This document shows positions 1 through 9,900 of a stretch of 64,000 nucleotides of DNA, one piece after another. Below the pieces are notes generated by a model. The model saw nothing but the letters and a program-made list of their open reading frames with translations. It was not told the origin of the DNA and searched no databases. The stretch is taken from NCBI GenBank assembly GCA_016716565.1, contig JADJWC010000003.1:558001-622000 (forward strand), written 5' to 3'. Positions within the stretch are counted from its first letter, which is position 1. Each line of letters opens with the position of its first letter. This DNA is from a bacterium (GTDB lineage Bacteria > Bacteroidota > Ignavibacteria > Ignavibacteriales > Ignavibacteriaceae). The position numbers and the translations under genes are program-made.

Positions 1-1
1 T

Positions 2-1795
2 AATACAAAGACAATCGCAGGAACCGGGACACTATCCACATATTGGGTATATAACAGTAGTACTGCAGCGAATGGTTTTGCAAATGTATATGATAATCAA
101 ATATATGGCAATACAAATTCTGGCGGGACAGGTGATGTATATTGCCTATATAGTAGTGAAGTTGCTACGACGACAAAGATGGTTTATGGCAATTCAGTTT
201 ATGATAATACTGGCCCTGATAATATATATGGTATTTATAGCACAGATGCTGCAGTTGGTCATATATATCAGAATAATATTTATGATCTTACTTCCAGTAC
301 TACTACGACAACTACATCAATGGTTGCAGGTCTTCAAATAAGTACGGGAACAGATATATATGTTTACAATAATTTCATTTCTGATTTAAAAGCACCAGCA
401 TCTGCTTCAACTGATGCTATAAGAGGTATTTATCTTTCCAGTGCTTCAGCAACCGGAACCCGGAATTTATATTATAATACCGTTTACCTAGATGCATCTT
501 CATCAGGTGCAAATTTCGGATCGTCTGGTCTCTACCATACTTACAGCGCAACCGCTACTTATTCCACACTTGATATCAGAAATAATGTGATAGTAAATAA
601 TTCTACTCCCACGGGAACCGGATTGACTGTTGCGTTCAGAAGAAGCAGTGCAACAAGTCTTGCAAATTACAACACAATCTCTAACAATAATAATTTTTAT
701 GCAGGGACACCAAGTGCCAGCAACCTTCTTTTTTCTGATGGTACAAATAATCTTCAGCTGATCTCCGAAGTTCAGGCACATTTAACACCGGGAGAATCAG
801 CTTCTGTTTCCGGTAATCCACCATTTATAAATGTTGGTTCAGCTCCGTATGATTTACATATCAGTACAACAACACCAACGCAGCTTGAGAGCGGTGGAAC
901 TCCAATCACCACACCTATTGCTGTTAATGATGATTATGATGGTGATACCCGTAATGCAACAACACCGGATATTGGTGCTGATGAATTCGTAGGAATTGGT
1001 GCAGATTTAACTCCACCTAATATAACATATACTCTGCTTCCAAATGTAAATTACACTTCGACTTCTGTTAGCTTAACGGCAACTATTACAGATGCAAGTG
1101 GTATTGCAGGTGGATCAAATTCCCCGAGATTCTATCTTAAAAAAATTAACGATCTATCTTATGTTTTTGATAATGCGCCAACTATTTCCGGTGACGATTA
1201 CACATTTACGATTAATTATTCTGCTATTGGTGGTATTGCACAGGGAGATACAATCGTTTATTATGTTGCTGCACAAGATGTAAATGGAAATGTTATAACA
1301 AATCCTTTTGGAGGCTCAGGTTCAAATCCTCCGGGCACAACTCCACCATCAACACCAAATTTCTACCTTATTACTGATCTGCCTCTCAGTGGAACTTATA
1401 CGGTCGGATTAGCTGAGTTCATTCAAAAGACAGGCAAACAGGTCTACTTTGAAACTCGTACTCGAACTGTAACAAAGGATATTAATGGTCCTGATGCAAT
1501 GCAGGATATAAATGCAGTTAAAGAAGATCAGACAGAGAGCAAAATTGAACTTTTAAATCCTGACAGATCTCCCCAATTTGTAACAGTAACAGAGACATAC
1601 AAAGAACTGATGGAAAATGGTAAACCATTCGATCGAAGATTTTATCAGGAAAGCACAGATGGGATATATCCTACGCTAACTGAAGCTATTAATGATCTTA
1701 ACTTGAGAGGTGTTTCAGGTCCGGTTACATTTTCGTTGGTCGATTCTTACTATCCGAACGAAACTTTCAGCACTGCATTTTTGGGGTGGGGCTAG
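2..1795 (+). CDS. Beta-helix surface protein, N-terminal fragment (5' cut by window, frameshifted at 3' end)
   Basis: The frame is open from base 2, so the gene starts before the window. The product has degenerate right-handed beta-helix repeats rich in Asn and Tyr (for example VYDNQIYGN and NNFISDL), ending in the DGDTRNATTPDIGADEF segment that usually closes such beta-helix blocks in this bacterial group. An Ig-like domain follows (nt 1000-1300), then a linker with GTYTVGLAEF and LNLRGVSGPVTF that normally leads into a second beta-helix. The frame stops at the TAG at 1793, but the second helix continues one frame over in the next entry, so the two fragments are one gene. Dropping one base in the G/T run at 1783-1791 restores AFLGGASNN. 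Probably a secreted adhesin or polysaccharide-binding protein; no enzyme motif is visible. Confidence 0.75.
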   Translation, partial: NTKTIAGTGTLSTYWVYNSSTAANGFANVYDNQIYGNTNSGGTGDVYCLYSSEVATTTKMVYGNSVYDNTGPDNIYGIYSTDAAVGHIYQNNIYDLTSSTTTTTTSMVAGLQISTGTDIYVYNNFISDLKAPASASTDAIRGIYLSSASATGTRNLYYNTVYLDASSSGANFGSSGLYHTYSATATYSTLDIRNNVIVNNSTPTGTGLTVAFRRSSATSLANYNTISNNNNFYAGTPSASNLLFSDGTNNLQLISEVQAHLTPGESASVSGNPPFINVGSAPYDLHISTTTPTQLESGGTPITTPIAVNDDYDGDTRNATTPDIGADEFVGIGADLTPPNITYTLLPNVNYTSTSVSLTATITDASGIAGGSNSPRFYLKKINDLSYVFDNAPTISGDDYTFTINYSAIGGIAQGDTIVYYVAAQDVNGNVITNPFGGSGSNPPGTTPPSTPNFYLITDLPLSGTYTVGLAEFIQKTGKQVYFETRTRTVTKDINGPDAMQDINAVKEDQTESKIELLNPDRSPQFVTVTETYKELMENGKPFDRRFYQESTDGIYPTLTEAINDLNLRGVSGPVTFSLVDSYYPNETFSTAFLGWG

Positions 1796-4700
1796 TAATA
1801 ATGTTGCAAAGAATTTGGTATTGGAAAGTGAAAATTCAAGTTCATCTTCAGGTACCGTAGTATTTAATGCTGGAATGAATGATAACAACTATCTTGGAAA
1901 TTGTACTATTAAAAACAGCGATACTGTTGCTACCAGACCCGGTGTTGGAGTCTATTTCTTTAGCACTTTTACAGGTACAGGAAATAGTATTGTTGGATGT
2001 GATATTTACAACTTCGATGATTATGGTATTTATGTTAACGGTGGACCAAATACTAATACACTTATTGACGGTTGTGAAATCTATATGACTGATGATGTAA
2101 CGACCACTTTAACTTATGGTATTTACGTCCTGAGGGCAAATGGATTAATTATTGAAAATTCCAAAATATATAATCTTGATGGTACTACAGTTAAAGGCAT
2201 TTATGTAGCTGGTAGCAGTACCTCAGGTGATTATATTGTAAGGAATAATTTCATTTCTCTTGCCAATCCAGGACATACAAGTGGAATATTAGCAGGAATA
2301 GATTATTTCGGTTATTCGGCAAATTCAATGGAAGTATATTTTAATTCCATATATCTTGGCGGTTCAGGTATTACAGGTACAAGCACAACTAATGCTCTCG
2401 CTCTTAGAGATGATGCAAATATCTTTAAAGCATATAATAACGCAGTATATTCTGCTCGATCAAATGGCACAGGGACCGGCAAGCACTATGCTGTTTATAT
2501 AAGTGATACCAACCAGGTTGTGCGTGAATTCGACTACAACAGTTACTTTACGGATGGGATAGGCGGGGTAATGGGATTTTATCAGGGCATTAATGATGTA
2601 GCAGATCTTTCTACCTGGAGAACATCTACGGGATTAGATGCTAGTGGTCTTTACGGAGATCCCGGTTTTATTGGCAATGATGATTTACATATTAAGCCGT
2701 TTATCAATCTGCTGGATGGTAAAGGTTTGTATTTTGCATCAATACCAAATGATATTGATGGAGATACAAGAAACGCAACAACACCGGATATTGGTGCGGA
2801 TGAGTATGCTTATGTACCACCATCAGTAGTTGATCCTACAGATGTAAGTGCCACAGCTATTAGTGGTGATCAGATTAATATAGCATTTACTCCTAATGGA
2901 AATAATAATAATGTTGTTATTGTATTTAACCTTGATGGTAATTTCACAACACCTTCAGGTCCTCCGCCAGCACCGGGTAATTTGTTCGCAGGAGGTACAT
3001 TAATTGCAAATACAACAACATCACCGTACAATCATACTGGATTAACACCATTAACAACATACTACTATAGATTATTCTCTTACGATGGTGTGAATTATTC
3101 ATTTGGTGTTAATGCTAACGCAACGACACCTTGTGGAGTAGTTACTGATTTCTTCGAGAATTTTGATGGAGTAACAACTCCAGCACTACCGAGTTGCTGG
3201 GCTAAAGTAGGAACAACAGGTTCTGTTTATACACAAACTAGCAACAACTACTCAGCACCAAATTGCTTGTATATTTATTCGACCTCAACATCTAGTATAG
3301 CGATGGTATCTCTACCTCCAGTGAGTAATGCAGGTGCAGGCACACATTGGCTTAAATTTTATGCTAGAGGAAATGTTTCTGTTGGTGGAAATCTTCAGAT
3401 TGGTTATCTGACTAATCCTGTTGACCCATTGACATTTGTGCCAGTTGATACAGTTACGATGGCTAGTCTTACTTATCAGTTATATACGGCAATTTTAGGA
3501 ACAGCACCTGGCTCTAACCAATACTTAGCAATTCGCCATACCGGTAATCCAGCGTCAAGTATTTTAATTGATAATGTGAGCTGGGAGGCAGTACCAACCT
3601 CACCAATATTTGCAATTGATCCAGCCAGCGCAGATTTTGGAACAACTTTAGCTGGTACTACAGTAGATAGAAACTTCACTATTACAAACGATGGCGGCAG
3701 CACACTAACAATTAATTCCGGCGGCATAACATTGACAGGTACTAATGCCGATCAGTTCACACTTGGCAGTATAGCTTATCCAATTAATTTAGGCCTTGGT
3801 GAAAATGAAGTTATTACGGTATCATTTGCGCCTACTTCAGCAGGTGCAAAGAGTGCTACAATGCAGATCGTACACAATGCAACTGGTTCACCTGCATTAG
3901 TTCCACTAGCCGGTACAGCTCTTCCTCAAGGAATCCTATTTGAAGACTTTACGGGTACAACATTCCCACCAGCAGGCTGGACAGTTGCAAACCTCGATGC
4001 TGGAACATCAGGAGCTTGGGGTCGTTATACAACTAGTCCATATTTCTTGTCACCACCAGCATCAGCATCTAGTAGATGGGAATCTACTACCATTCAGAAC
4101 AATGACTGGTTAATAACTCCAAAACTTACGGTCGTTTCAGGAGATAGCCTTGTATTCTGGTGGCGTGCTTACAGTTCAACGTACACTGAAAGTATGGTTA
4201 TTAAAATTGGATTAACCAATGATCCATATGGAACCTGGACTGATCTTGACTCTTTGGCAAGTAATAGTGCTACCTGGATGAGGAAGTCATATAATTTGTC
4301 TGTTTATTCAGGGAATGTTTACATAGCATTTGTAAATAGAGGTTTAAATAAATTCAGAATATTCCTGGATGATATTCAAGGTCCGCAGGTATATGTTCCG
4401 GCAGTAGATCTGGCATTTACAGATTTCTATCAAGCTACAGGTTTACCTGTTCCAGGACCAGGTGAAAAGTTCACCGATTATAAAGTAAGTGAGAATGAGG
4501 AATTGATTCACACCGGTATAAAGAACGAAACTAGTTTATCACCAACTGCTATTGGTGTTCAATCAACAAATGTTGAAAGATTAAATCCGATTTCGTATGG
4601 CGGGGTAATTCCTTTCAATCCTGAATTAGTTGCAGCTAGCTTAAAAGGTGTTATAGAAAACTTCGGTTTAAATGCTGCTGCATATAATTTGAATTGGACC

Positions 4701-6524
4701 GCTGGTGGCGTTGCTCAGCCAACATATAATGGACCCAGCGTACCAGCATCAGGCACAGATACTGCTACAATTTCCTGGACTTCCGGAGAACGTGGTACAT
4801 TTATGATCGCTGGTGACATTACAGTAGCTGGTGATGAGGTGACCGGAAATAACACTGCAACTCCATTCCGTATGCGTGTTTATCCGGATACATTCACACG
4901 TACTATTTATGATCGTGGAGATAATACTGTTGATACTTACATAGGATTCAATAATGCTGCAATCACATTTAAAGCTGGTGTTAGATTTACTGCACCGGCG
5001 AATGATATAAAATTAGCAGGAGTTGATTTCATATGCAGAACTGAAACTGTGACAGGTGGAACCTGGGAAATTCAGATTAGAGATACAAGTTCGTCACCTA
5101 ACGCTCCTGGTGCAGTACTTTATGAAAAAATCATCTATGATACAGTGAGTTATTATGCCAGTGCCGGTGATTATATTCACTTTGCATTTGACGATACCGC
5201 ACCAATTATACCAGCAGGTGATGATTATTGGATTACAATTAAAGCTCCTTTAGGAATTTTATATCCGTGTGGTGCTCATAACAATGGATTTACACCAGGA
5301 AGAAGCTACTACGAAAATTCACCTGATACTACTACTTGGTCACCCCTCATTATAACTACAGAAAGAGCATGGATAATGCGATCTGTTGAAGTTGCGGCAT
5401 CAAACACCTTCCAGCTTTCAGTAAACGTAGCCAATGGCTGGAATATGGTATCGATACCTGGACTACATCCGGTAGATCAGAATGTAGGTACGTGGTGGGC
5501 ATATAGAGTAGCAGGCTCACAGGTATTCAAGTATCAAGGTGGATATACACAAGTAACTACAGCAACCCCGGGAGAGGGATACTGGATGAAACAAGATGGA
5601 GCCAGAGTATATAACACAGGAGACGAATGGCCATCAGGCGGAATACAGATAGTACCACACGCACCACTAGCAGGAGCCTCAGGCTGGAATATGATAGGTG
5701 GATATGAGCTAAGTGTAACAGCAGCCAACGTAACCACAGTTCCAGGTGGACTGCAGAGTGGTCCAATCTTCAAGTATTCAGGCGGATACACCGCAGCTAC
5801 GACAATAGATCCTGGATTTGGCTACTGGATAAAGTTGACAGGCGCGGGACAGATAATCATACCGGAGACTATGGCAAAGGAAAGCAGGCCAGTAGAATAC
5901 TTTGCCGAGGACTGGGGAAGAATAGTACTGACGGATGCAGCAGGAATAAGCTACACATTGTATGCAGTAAAGGGAGAAGTAGACCTAAGTCAGTATGAAT
6001 TACCACCGGCACCGCCGGCAGGGATGTATGATTTCAGGTTCACGAGTGGAAGGATAGCAGAAGACATCAACAGTGCAGTGCAGACGATAGAGATGAGCGG
6101 GGTAGTATATCCATTGACAGTAAAGGTAGAAGGAATGGATATCAGGCTGATGGATGAAAGCGGAAAGATGTTGAACACAAATCTGAAATCAGGTGAAGAT
6201 GTAGTGATCAGTGATGCAACGATACAGAAGCTGAAGGTAAGCGGAGAGTTGCTGCCGACAGTATATTCATTGGAGCAGAACTATCCGAATCCATTCAACC
6301 CAAGCACAGTGATAGAGTTCTCATTGCCGGAAGATGTGGCAAATGTGAAGTTATCGATCTATAATGCATTGGGAGAAAAGGTAGCAGAACTGGTTAACAC
6401 ATCACTGCAGGCAGGAAGATATCAATACCAGTGGAATGCAGGAAGTGTCGCAACCGGAATGTATATCTATGAACTGAGAACAGACAAGTTCGTCTCAGTT
6501 AAAAAGATGTTACTCTTGAAGTAA
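1710..6524 (+). CDS. Beta-helix / Fn3 / ASH multidomain T9SS cargo, C-terminal fragment
   Basis: Continuation of the previous gene after a one-base frameshift. The first 25 codons from the GTG at 1710 are an out-of-frame reading; true homology starts near 1788. Order of domains by residue: second beta-helix 30-370, again ending in NATTPDIGADEY; Fn3 about 372-470; jelly-roll/MAM-like about 480-625; ASH or choice-of-anchor-D domain about 635-740; choice-of-anchor-J or cleaved-adhesin-like domain about 745-890 (FEDFTGTTFPPAGW start); CARDB-like region to 1225; the constant cassette from 1233; T9SS type A tag in the last 85 residues (QNYPNPFNPS). Expected to be exported by T9SS and fixed to or released from the cell surface. 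Role probably adhesion; ligand unknown. Followed by a strong hairpin. Confidence 0.8.
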   Translation: MFQVRLHFRWSILTIRTKLSALHFWGGASNNVAKNLVLESENSSSSSGTVVFNAGMNDNNYLGNCTIKNSDTVATRPGVGVYFFSTFTGTGNSIVGCDIYNFDDYGIYVNGGPNTNTLIDGCEIYMTDDVTTTLTYGIYVLRANGLIIENSKIYNLDGTTVKGIYVAGSSTSGDYIVRNNFISLANPGHTSGILAGIDYFGYSANSMEVYFNSIYLGGSGITGTSTTNALALRDDANIFKAYNNAVYSARSNGTGTGKHYAVYISDTNQVVREFDYNSYFTDGIGGVMGFYQGINDVADLSTWRTSTGLDASGLYGDPGFIGNDDLHIKPFINLLDGKGLYFASIPNDIDGDTRNATTPDIGADEYAYVPPSVVDPTDVSATAISGDQINIAFTPNGNNNNVVIVFNLDGNFTTPSGPPPAPGNLFAGGTLIANTTTSPYNHTGLTPLTTYYYRLFSYDGVNYSFGVNANATTPCGVVTDFFENFDGVTTPALPSCWAKVGTTGSVYTQTSNNYSAPNCLYIYSTSTSSIAMVSLPPVSNAGAGTHWLKFYARGNVSVGGNLQIGYLTNPVDPLTFVPVDTVTMASLTYQLYTAILGTAPGSNQYLAIRHTGNPASSILIDNVSWEAVPTSPIFAIDPASADFGTTLAGTTVDRNFTITNDGGSTLTINSGGITLTGTNADQFTLGSIAYPINLGLGENEVITVSFAPTSAGAKSATMQIVHNATGSPALVPLAGTALPQGILFEDFTGTTFPPAGWTVANLDAGTSGAWGRYTTSPYFLSPPASASSRWESTTIQNNDWLITPKLTVVSGDSLVFWWRAYSSTYTESMVIKIGLTNDPYGTWTDLDSLASNSATWMRKSYNLSVYSGNVYIAFVNRGLNKFRIFLDDIQGPQVYVPAVDLAFTDFYQATGLPVPGPGEKFTDYKVSENEELIHTGIKNETSLSPTAIGVQSTNVERLNPISYGGVIPFNPELVAASLKGVIENFGLNAAAYNLNWTAGGVAQPTYNGPSVPASGTDTATISWTSGERGTFMIAGDITVAGDEVTGNNTATPFRMRVYPDTFTRTIYDRGDNTVDTYIGFNNAAITFKAGVRFTAPANDIKLAGVDFICRTETVTGGTWEIQIRDTSSSPNAPGAVLYEKIIYDTVSYYASAGDYIHFAFDDTAPIIPAGDDYWITIKAPLGILYPCGAHNNGFTPGRSYYENSPDTTTWSPLIITTERAWIMRSVEVAASNTFQLSVNVANGWNMVSIPGLHPVDQNVGTWWAYRVAGSQVFKYQGGYTQVTTATPGEGYWMKQDGARVYNTGDEWPSGGIQIVPHAPLAGASGWNMIGGYELSVTAANVTTVPGGLQSGPIFKYSGGYTAATTIDPGFGYWIKLTGAGQIIIPETMAKESRPVEYFAEDWGRIVLTDAAGISYTLYAVKGEVDLSQYELPPAPPAGMYDFRFTSGRIAEDINSAVQTIEMSGVVYPLTVKVEGMDIRLMDESGKMLNTNLKSGEDVVISDATIQKLKVSGELLPTVYSLEQNYPNPFNPSTVIEFSLPEDVANVKLSIYNALGEKVAELVNTSLQAGRYQYQWNAGSVATGMYIYELRTDKFVSVKKMLLLK
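5406..6524 (+). repeat. Constant C-terminal cassette, copy A (class I)
   Basis: About 1.1 kb. Class I markers: VGTWWAYRVAGSQV, KQDGARVYNTGDEWP, IVPHAPLAG. The second half has TTVPGGLQSGPIFKYSGG and INSAVQTIEM. The stretch around 5750-5830 is almost identical to copy P (46131-46215). Confidence 0.85.
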
Positions 6525-6540
6525 TCAGATAAATAATTAC

Positions 6541-6568
6541 AACCCGTCCCGTATATTCGGGACGGGTT
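6541..6568 (+). terminator. Hairpin terminator after the beta-helix gene
   Basis: Perfect 11-bp stem (AACCCGTCCCG / CGGGACGGGTT) with a 6-base loop, 16 bases after the stop codon. There is no clear T run after it, so a plain Rho-independent function is likely but not certain. Confidence 0.7.
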
Positions 6569-6919
6569 ATGTTAATAATAAGTCATAAAGTAAATGTGAA
6601 AAAAAAGAGTTAAACGTGTTTTAGGTCTTAAAAAAATTATAAATCAGTATTTAACAATAAAAATGTTAAGAGCTTATATACATAATTCAATCCTGTTATC
6701 TTGTTATAAGATACAATTCTCACTTAATACCCTAATTAACATCAACTTTAATATTTTAAAAACGGAGGTACTATGCATAACAGCAATCCATTAATCTTTC
6801 CTTTATAATAGCTTTACAGAAGTTCGTGTTAACTGTAACCTGTAGAGCATTGATTAAGAAAAGTCCGTTAATAATAAATCAATTATTTATTCACAAAGAA
6901 TCATAAATGGAGGATTCTT
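6569..6919 (+). other. Intergenic leader with an 11-codon mini-ORF
   Basis: AT-rich, no long ORF. At 6764-6768 there is GGAGG, followed 4 bases later by ATG (6773) and an 11-codon ORF ending at 6808 (MHNSNPLIFPL). The real gene starts 111 bases further on with its own GGAGG. The mini-ORF could be a leader peptide, the remains of a lost gene start, or chance. Confidence 0.3.
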
Positions 6920-9900
6920 ATGAAATTCATTTTCAAATTTAATACGCTATTATTAATAGCTATTGTAATTAGTTTATCATCCAATGTTTTTGCTCAAAAC
7001 ACATTGGACGTTAGTCCGTTCTACAAACAAAATTTACAAATTCTACAACCTACTGAATCTCAGTGGGATGTTGAATTTAATTACGATATGAATACAGTAA
7101 CGGGTGCTGCAGGAAATGCAGGCTGTGTTTATATCCCTACAATTGGAAAATTCTGGACAAGCAGGTGGGGTTCAGCCATTGCACATCAGTGGAATACTAA
7201 TGGTACATTAGATATTGAATTTACACTACCATTTGCAGGTACTAGAGGAATGTGTTTTGATGGCACCGTAGTTTATCACTCTACTTCATCAACTACAGTT
7301 CAGAAAGTCGATCCAGTAACTAAAACAGTCGTTGGAACGGTTTCAGTTGTAGGTGCACCTAACGGTTTCAGATTTATAACCTATAATCCTGATGGAAATG
7401 GAGGCGCTGGTTCAATCATTGGTGGAAACTGGACAGCGCCAAATCTGAATTTTTATGAGTTCAGTTTGACAGGTACATTATTGAGGACAATTACAAATAC
7501 TGTTACTGGAGTATATGGTCTTGCATATGATAAGTGGACCTCAGGGGGACCTTATCTTTGGGTATGGAGCCAAGGAGCCGGTGAGGGTACACCACAATAT
7601 ATTTATCAAATGAACTATACAACAGGTCTATATACCGGTGTTGCGAAAGATGTGAAAAACGATGTAGGCATAGGTCAACCCAATACAGGAATTGCAGGTG
7701 GTTTGTTTATTACTAACCAGTTCATTTCAGGCGAAGTAACTTTAGGTGGTGTTATGCAAGGAGGACCTGATAGATTTTTTGCATATGAACTTGTTCCATC
7801 TACACCTCAGGGACCAGGTTACGCTATAACCCCAAATCCCGCTAATGCTGCAACAGGAATTACTGTACCAAACAACACATTGAGCTGGGTTAATCCGGCT
7901 GGGGCAACATCCGTTAATGTATATCTTGGATTGAATCCAGCAAGTTTGACTCAGATTCACACAGGCTCTCTTGTTACTTCGAAAGCTGTAACTGGTCTTA
8001 CTTATTCAACTAAATATTATTGGCGAGTTGATGAAATAGGTGCAACGGGTACCACAACAGGTACTTTGTGGAGTTTCACTACAGAAGCAGAACCATGCCC
8101 TGTATTTAATTTTCCAGTAACAGCAAATTTTGAAGATGGATTGTTCCCACCTGAATGCTGGACGCTATCAACTGGTACTTTATGGAAAAGTAACGCCTAC
8201 TATGCAGAATCTGATAGTGCTAGCGGTTATGGTCTTGGTCTGTACTCTGCTCTTGCTGATTTTTATGTCGTTGGACCACCAGCTCAAATGGATCTTATTT
8301 CATTAGAGTATAACTCAGCTGCAGCTTCAAATCCTGCTTTAACATTTGATTGGGCTTATGCAGATTACAGTGGTGTTGAACAAGATGAATTGGACATTTA
8401 TTATTCAACAGATGGAGGTACTACCTGGACTATATTAGCTGCTATGTATAATGGTGCACCGGGTGATGATAATCTGAATCCATATGGTCTGTCAGATACG
8501 GATCCATATTTCCCATTAGATACTGAATGGTCAACTCGAACATTAAATCTACCGCCTAATACAACCAATGTTAAGTTTACAGCAATATCTGATTATGGTA
8601 ATTGGCTTTTCTTAGACAACATAGGGATCTCAGATCAATTTTTTGACAACTTTGATTCGTATACAGCTGGATTACAATTATGTGGACAAACTACTAATTG
8701 GCAAACCTGGAGTGGTCCGACGAGCACGGCTGAAGATCCTTTCGTCTCTTCAACATATGCTTTCAGTCCAAATAATTCTGTTAAAATAGTACAGAATAAT
8801 GACCTTGTTAGGGTAAATAGCACAGTCACATCTGGGGTTTGGTATTTGAGCTGGATGACTTACATACCAGCAGGTAAAGCTGGATACTTTAATACACTAT
8901 CAGATTTTGCTGGTGCGGCCTCCGAATTCGCTATGCAGGCATATTTTAATCCGGGTGGTACGGGAACAATTGATGCTGGAGGTGCAAGCGCAGCATCATT
9001 CTTCTATCCACATGATCAATGGTTTCAAGTATGGTTGAAGATTGATCTTGATGCTGATTTGGCTACGCTGAGGATTAACGGTTCCTTAGTATACACCTGG
9101 CAATATACACTTGGTACATTTGGCGATCCAATCGCAAAACAATTAGAAGCGAATGATTTCTTCGGTGCTACAGCTTCTGATGAAATGTATATTGATAATT
9201 ATTATTTCTCAGCAATACCATCTCCTATTCAACTGCTGCCAGCGGATGCCGGAATGGTTTCAATTGATCTTGGTATTGCAATTGCTCCGGGCAGCCCAAC
9301 CCCGCAGGCTACAGTACGTAATTATGGTGGTCTAACACAAACGTTTCCTGTTACAATGACAATCGGTACTTACTCATCTACAAAGACTGTAACAAATCTC
9401 GCCCCTGATGCTACTCAGCAAGTGACATTTGATCCCTGGACAGCCGCAACAGGTGGTCCTTTTACAGTTAATGTTTGTACAGAATTGGTAGGAGATCTTA
9501 ATAACGCCAATAATTGTTCCAGCCAACCACTATATGTATGGGACGCTAGTGGTGATTGGACCGTTGGTGCTGAGTTACCAGATACAACATTTTTGGGAAC
9601 TGGTACAAGCTGGATTGAAACAACTGTAGATGCTACTGTTGGTCATTTATTTAGCATCGGAGGTGTTGGAACTGGAAGTATCACAAAAACAGCTTGTTAT
9701 GACTATAATGTTAATACAAATACGTGGACAGTGAAGGCCTCGATGCCCGGAGACAGAGACAGGTTCGCTTCAGCTACTGTTGGTAATTTTATTTATGCGA
9801 TGGGCGGTTACCCTGAAGCTGTTACGGTGCCTTCGGGTTCAGTGTTTAAGTATGACATTATTGGAAATTCCTGGACTACTGTTGCACCACTACCAACAGG

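Noticed and set aside
1783..1795. Programmed frameshift at the G/T run of the beta-helix gene.
   Set aside because: No slippery heptamer followed by a clear stem or pseudoknot is seen; an indel is simpler.
5406..6524. A diversity-generating retroelement as the cause of cassette variation.
   Set aside because: Differences are not limited to adenines, there is no template/variable repeat pair and no reverse transcriptase in the window.
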